Part shown: piece by piece, positions 6,048 to 6,654 of the stretch
How the letters are laid out: every line of letters starts with the position of its first letter
How positions within the stretch are numbered: the stretch's first letter is position 1
Source of the DNA: DAOPJM01 sp035399665
Lineage (GTDB): Bacteria > Bacillota > Clostridia > Christensenellales > CAG-138
Length of the DNA: 6,654 bases
Assembly (NCBI GenBank): GCA_035399665.1
Contig: DAOPJM010000064.1
Span: forward strand, 1-6,654
Direction: 5' to 3'
Notes under the pieces: model-generated
Database searches by the model: none
Told to the model about the DNA's origin: nothing
What the model saw: the letters and a program-made list of their open reading frames with translations, nothing else
Position numbers and translations under genes: made by a program

Positions 6048-6126
6048 GTCAGGCCTGCTCTTGTCCTCAAGCGCGTGAATGAGTGCGGGCAACGTCTTAA
6101 TACGGTACGCCCTCGCGCCATTGTCG

Positions 6127-6150
6127 AAAAAGGCGGCGGGTTCACGCCTT
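6127..6150 (-). terminator. Terminator-like hairpin overlapping the panE stop codon
   Basis: The same AAGGCG/CGCCTT stem and T-run as at 6024-6047, one repeat unit earlier. The stem includes the last panE codons (AAG GCG), and the stop TGA lies in the loop. The U-tract is short, so efficiency may be modest. If it works, panE and the propeller/transporter operon are separate transcription units. Confidence 0.45.
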
Positions 6151-6654
6151 GTCAGGCCTGCTCTTGTCCTCAAGCGCGTGAATGAGCGCAACTATCGCTT
6201 CATGGCAGGGGACGTCCACCCCAAGCTCTCGCGCCGTTTCAACAACGCTTCCGCTGATGGTGTCAACCTCTGTCCGGTTGCCGTTCTTGATATCCATGTA
6301 TATTGAAGTATAGCCGTTCGGCGCGTTCCTGCACACGGTTTCAACGCCCTCTATCGCTTCGGCGTCGTCAAACTTGGCAAAGCCGCCCGCGTTAGCTACG
6401 GCAACCGCCTCACGGCAGAGCTTTATCATCAGCTCATGAGCATAGGGGTCGGAGCAGAGAAATCCCAACGGAACCTGGAGAACCGCAGTCAGGCTCGAAG
6501 CCGACGTATTGGTAAAAAGCTTAGTCCATATCTGCTTCTTTACCTCGTTGGACGTGACAGTCTCAAAGCCGCATTGAGTCATGTTCTCCGCGATGTAGTC
6601 AAGGCGCTTGCTGTCGCCCGTAAGCGCCCCTATTGAGGACGCGCCGCTTCCGCC
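6142..6654 (-). CDS. panE: 2-dehydropantoate 2-reductase family protein (PanE/ApbA), C-terminal part (cut by window edge)
   Basis: The frame is open from the window edge to TGA 6144-6142, giving 170 residues of a protein normally near 300, so the N-terminal NADPH-binding Rossmann domain lies outside. The family reduces ketopantoate to pantoate with NADPH on the way to pantothenate and CoA; many paralogues act on other 2-oxoacids. In fragment numbering, IWTKLFTN (42-49) carries the catalytic Lys45 and Asn49 seen in the PanE motif WxKLxxN. LTAVLQVPLGFL (55-66) and YTSIYMDIKNGNRTEVD (115-131), with Ser117 and Glu129, match the substrate-binding end of the ApbA C-terminal domain. It ends LIHALEDKSRPDKA. 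The last five residues come from the 103-bp repeat, and the likely older ending was LEDKSKA. Both helices and catalytic residues are unaffected. Next to PAL-like and transporter genes, a role on a non-pantoate substrate is possible. Confidence 0.9.
   Translation of the reverse strand, partial: GGSGASSIGALTGDSKRLDYIAENMTQCGFETVTSNEVKKQIWTKLFTNTSASSLTAVLQVPLGFLCSDPYAHELMIKLCREAVAVANAGGFAKFDDAEAIEGVETVCRNAPNGYTSIYMDIKNGNRTEVDTISGSVVETARELGVDVPCHEAIVALIHALEDKSRPDKA

Larger units (their letters stand above)
5954..6186 (-). repeat. Perfect 103-bp tandem repeat, 2.26 copies, beginning inside panE
   Basis: Units 5954-6056 and 6057-6159 are identical, and a 27-bp partial third copy lies at 6160-6186. 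It can also be read as a 27-bp core (5954-5980, 6057-6083, 6160-6186) separated by two identical 76-bp spacers. The core encodes LIHALEDKS of panE. The spacer encodes the new panE ending and stop plus a terminator-like hairpin. The unit is not a multiple of three, so reading frames shift between copies and the array is non-coding beyond the panE stop. Zero divergence between units points to a recent origin, or to an assembly artefact. The 5823-5953 stretch beyond the array holds no confident promoter. Confidence 0.95.

Noticed and set aside
5945..6145. Minus-strand 66-residue open frame across the repeat array
   Set aside because: It is made of the same repeat read in two different frames and has no ribosome binding site; only its last residues have meaning, as a panE remnant.
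5954..6186. CRISPR-like pattern of 27-bp repeats with spacers
   Set aside because: The two spacers are identical, 76 bp long, and the repeat is panE coding sequence; there are no cas genes.

Overview
The window looks like part of a moderately GC-rich genome of an anaerobic Bacillota (Clostridia-type, possibly gut-associated) bacterium. This rests on strong GGAGG ribosome binding sites, tightly packed genes, and dipeptide/oligopeptide ABC transporter proteins of the sort common in that group. The assignment is an inference from general character; no rRNA or other phylogenetic marker is present. Every gene I can support lies on the minus strand, so the window reads from high to low coordinates in transcription order.

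In transcription order: (1) the C-terminal 170 residues of a ketopantoate reductase (PanE/ApbA) family protein, 6654-6142. (2) A 103-bp perfect tandem repeat, 6186-5954. It begins inside the end of panE, carries a terminator-like hairpin in each unit, and ends next to what looks like the displaced original panE C-terminus. (3) A 130-bp spacer with a possible 16-residue leader ORF. (4) Two tandem paralogous NHL-type beta-propeller proteins (5822-4716 and 4692-3592). They keep the pattern of active-site residues of peptidyl-alpha-hydroxyglycine alpha-amidating lyase (PAL). (5) Peptide transporter permeases DppB (3518-2529) and DppC (2529-1621), joined by a TGATG overlap. (6) A DppD-type ATPase (1607-456) whose last ~79 residues are not DppD but the C-terminus of a family 5 extracellular solute-binding protein, joined in frame. 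(7) A strong hairpin, then a 184-bp gap and the start of an unrecognised membrane protein (271-1).

The PAL-like genes and the transporter genes are co-directional and close, and form one likely operon. Together they suggest peptide uptake coupled to cytoplasmic processing, but the substrate is unknown. The transporter is incomplete as it stands: the second ATPase (DppF) and almost all of the binding protein (DppA) are missing from where they are usually found. The ATPase/binding-protein fusion marks the scar. It is either a real deletion or an assembly chimera, and the sequence alone cannot decide which.

The most notable points are the dppD::SBP fusion, the paired stand-alone PAL-like propellers with a recently homogenised 3' third, and the core-spacer-core-spacer-core repeat that has rewritten the end of panE. 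No tRNA, rRNA, CRISPR array, transposase or confident promoter was seen.
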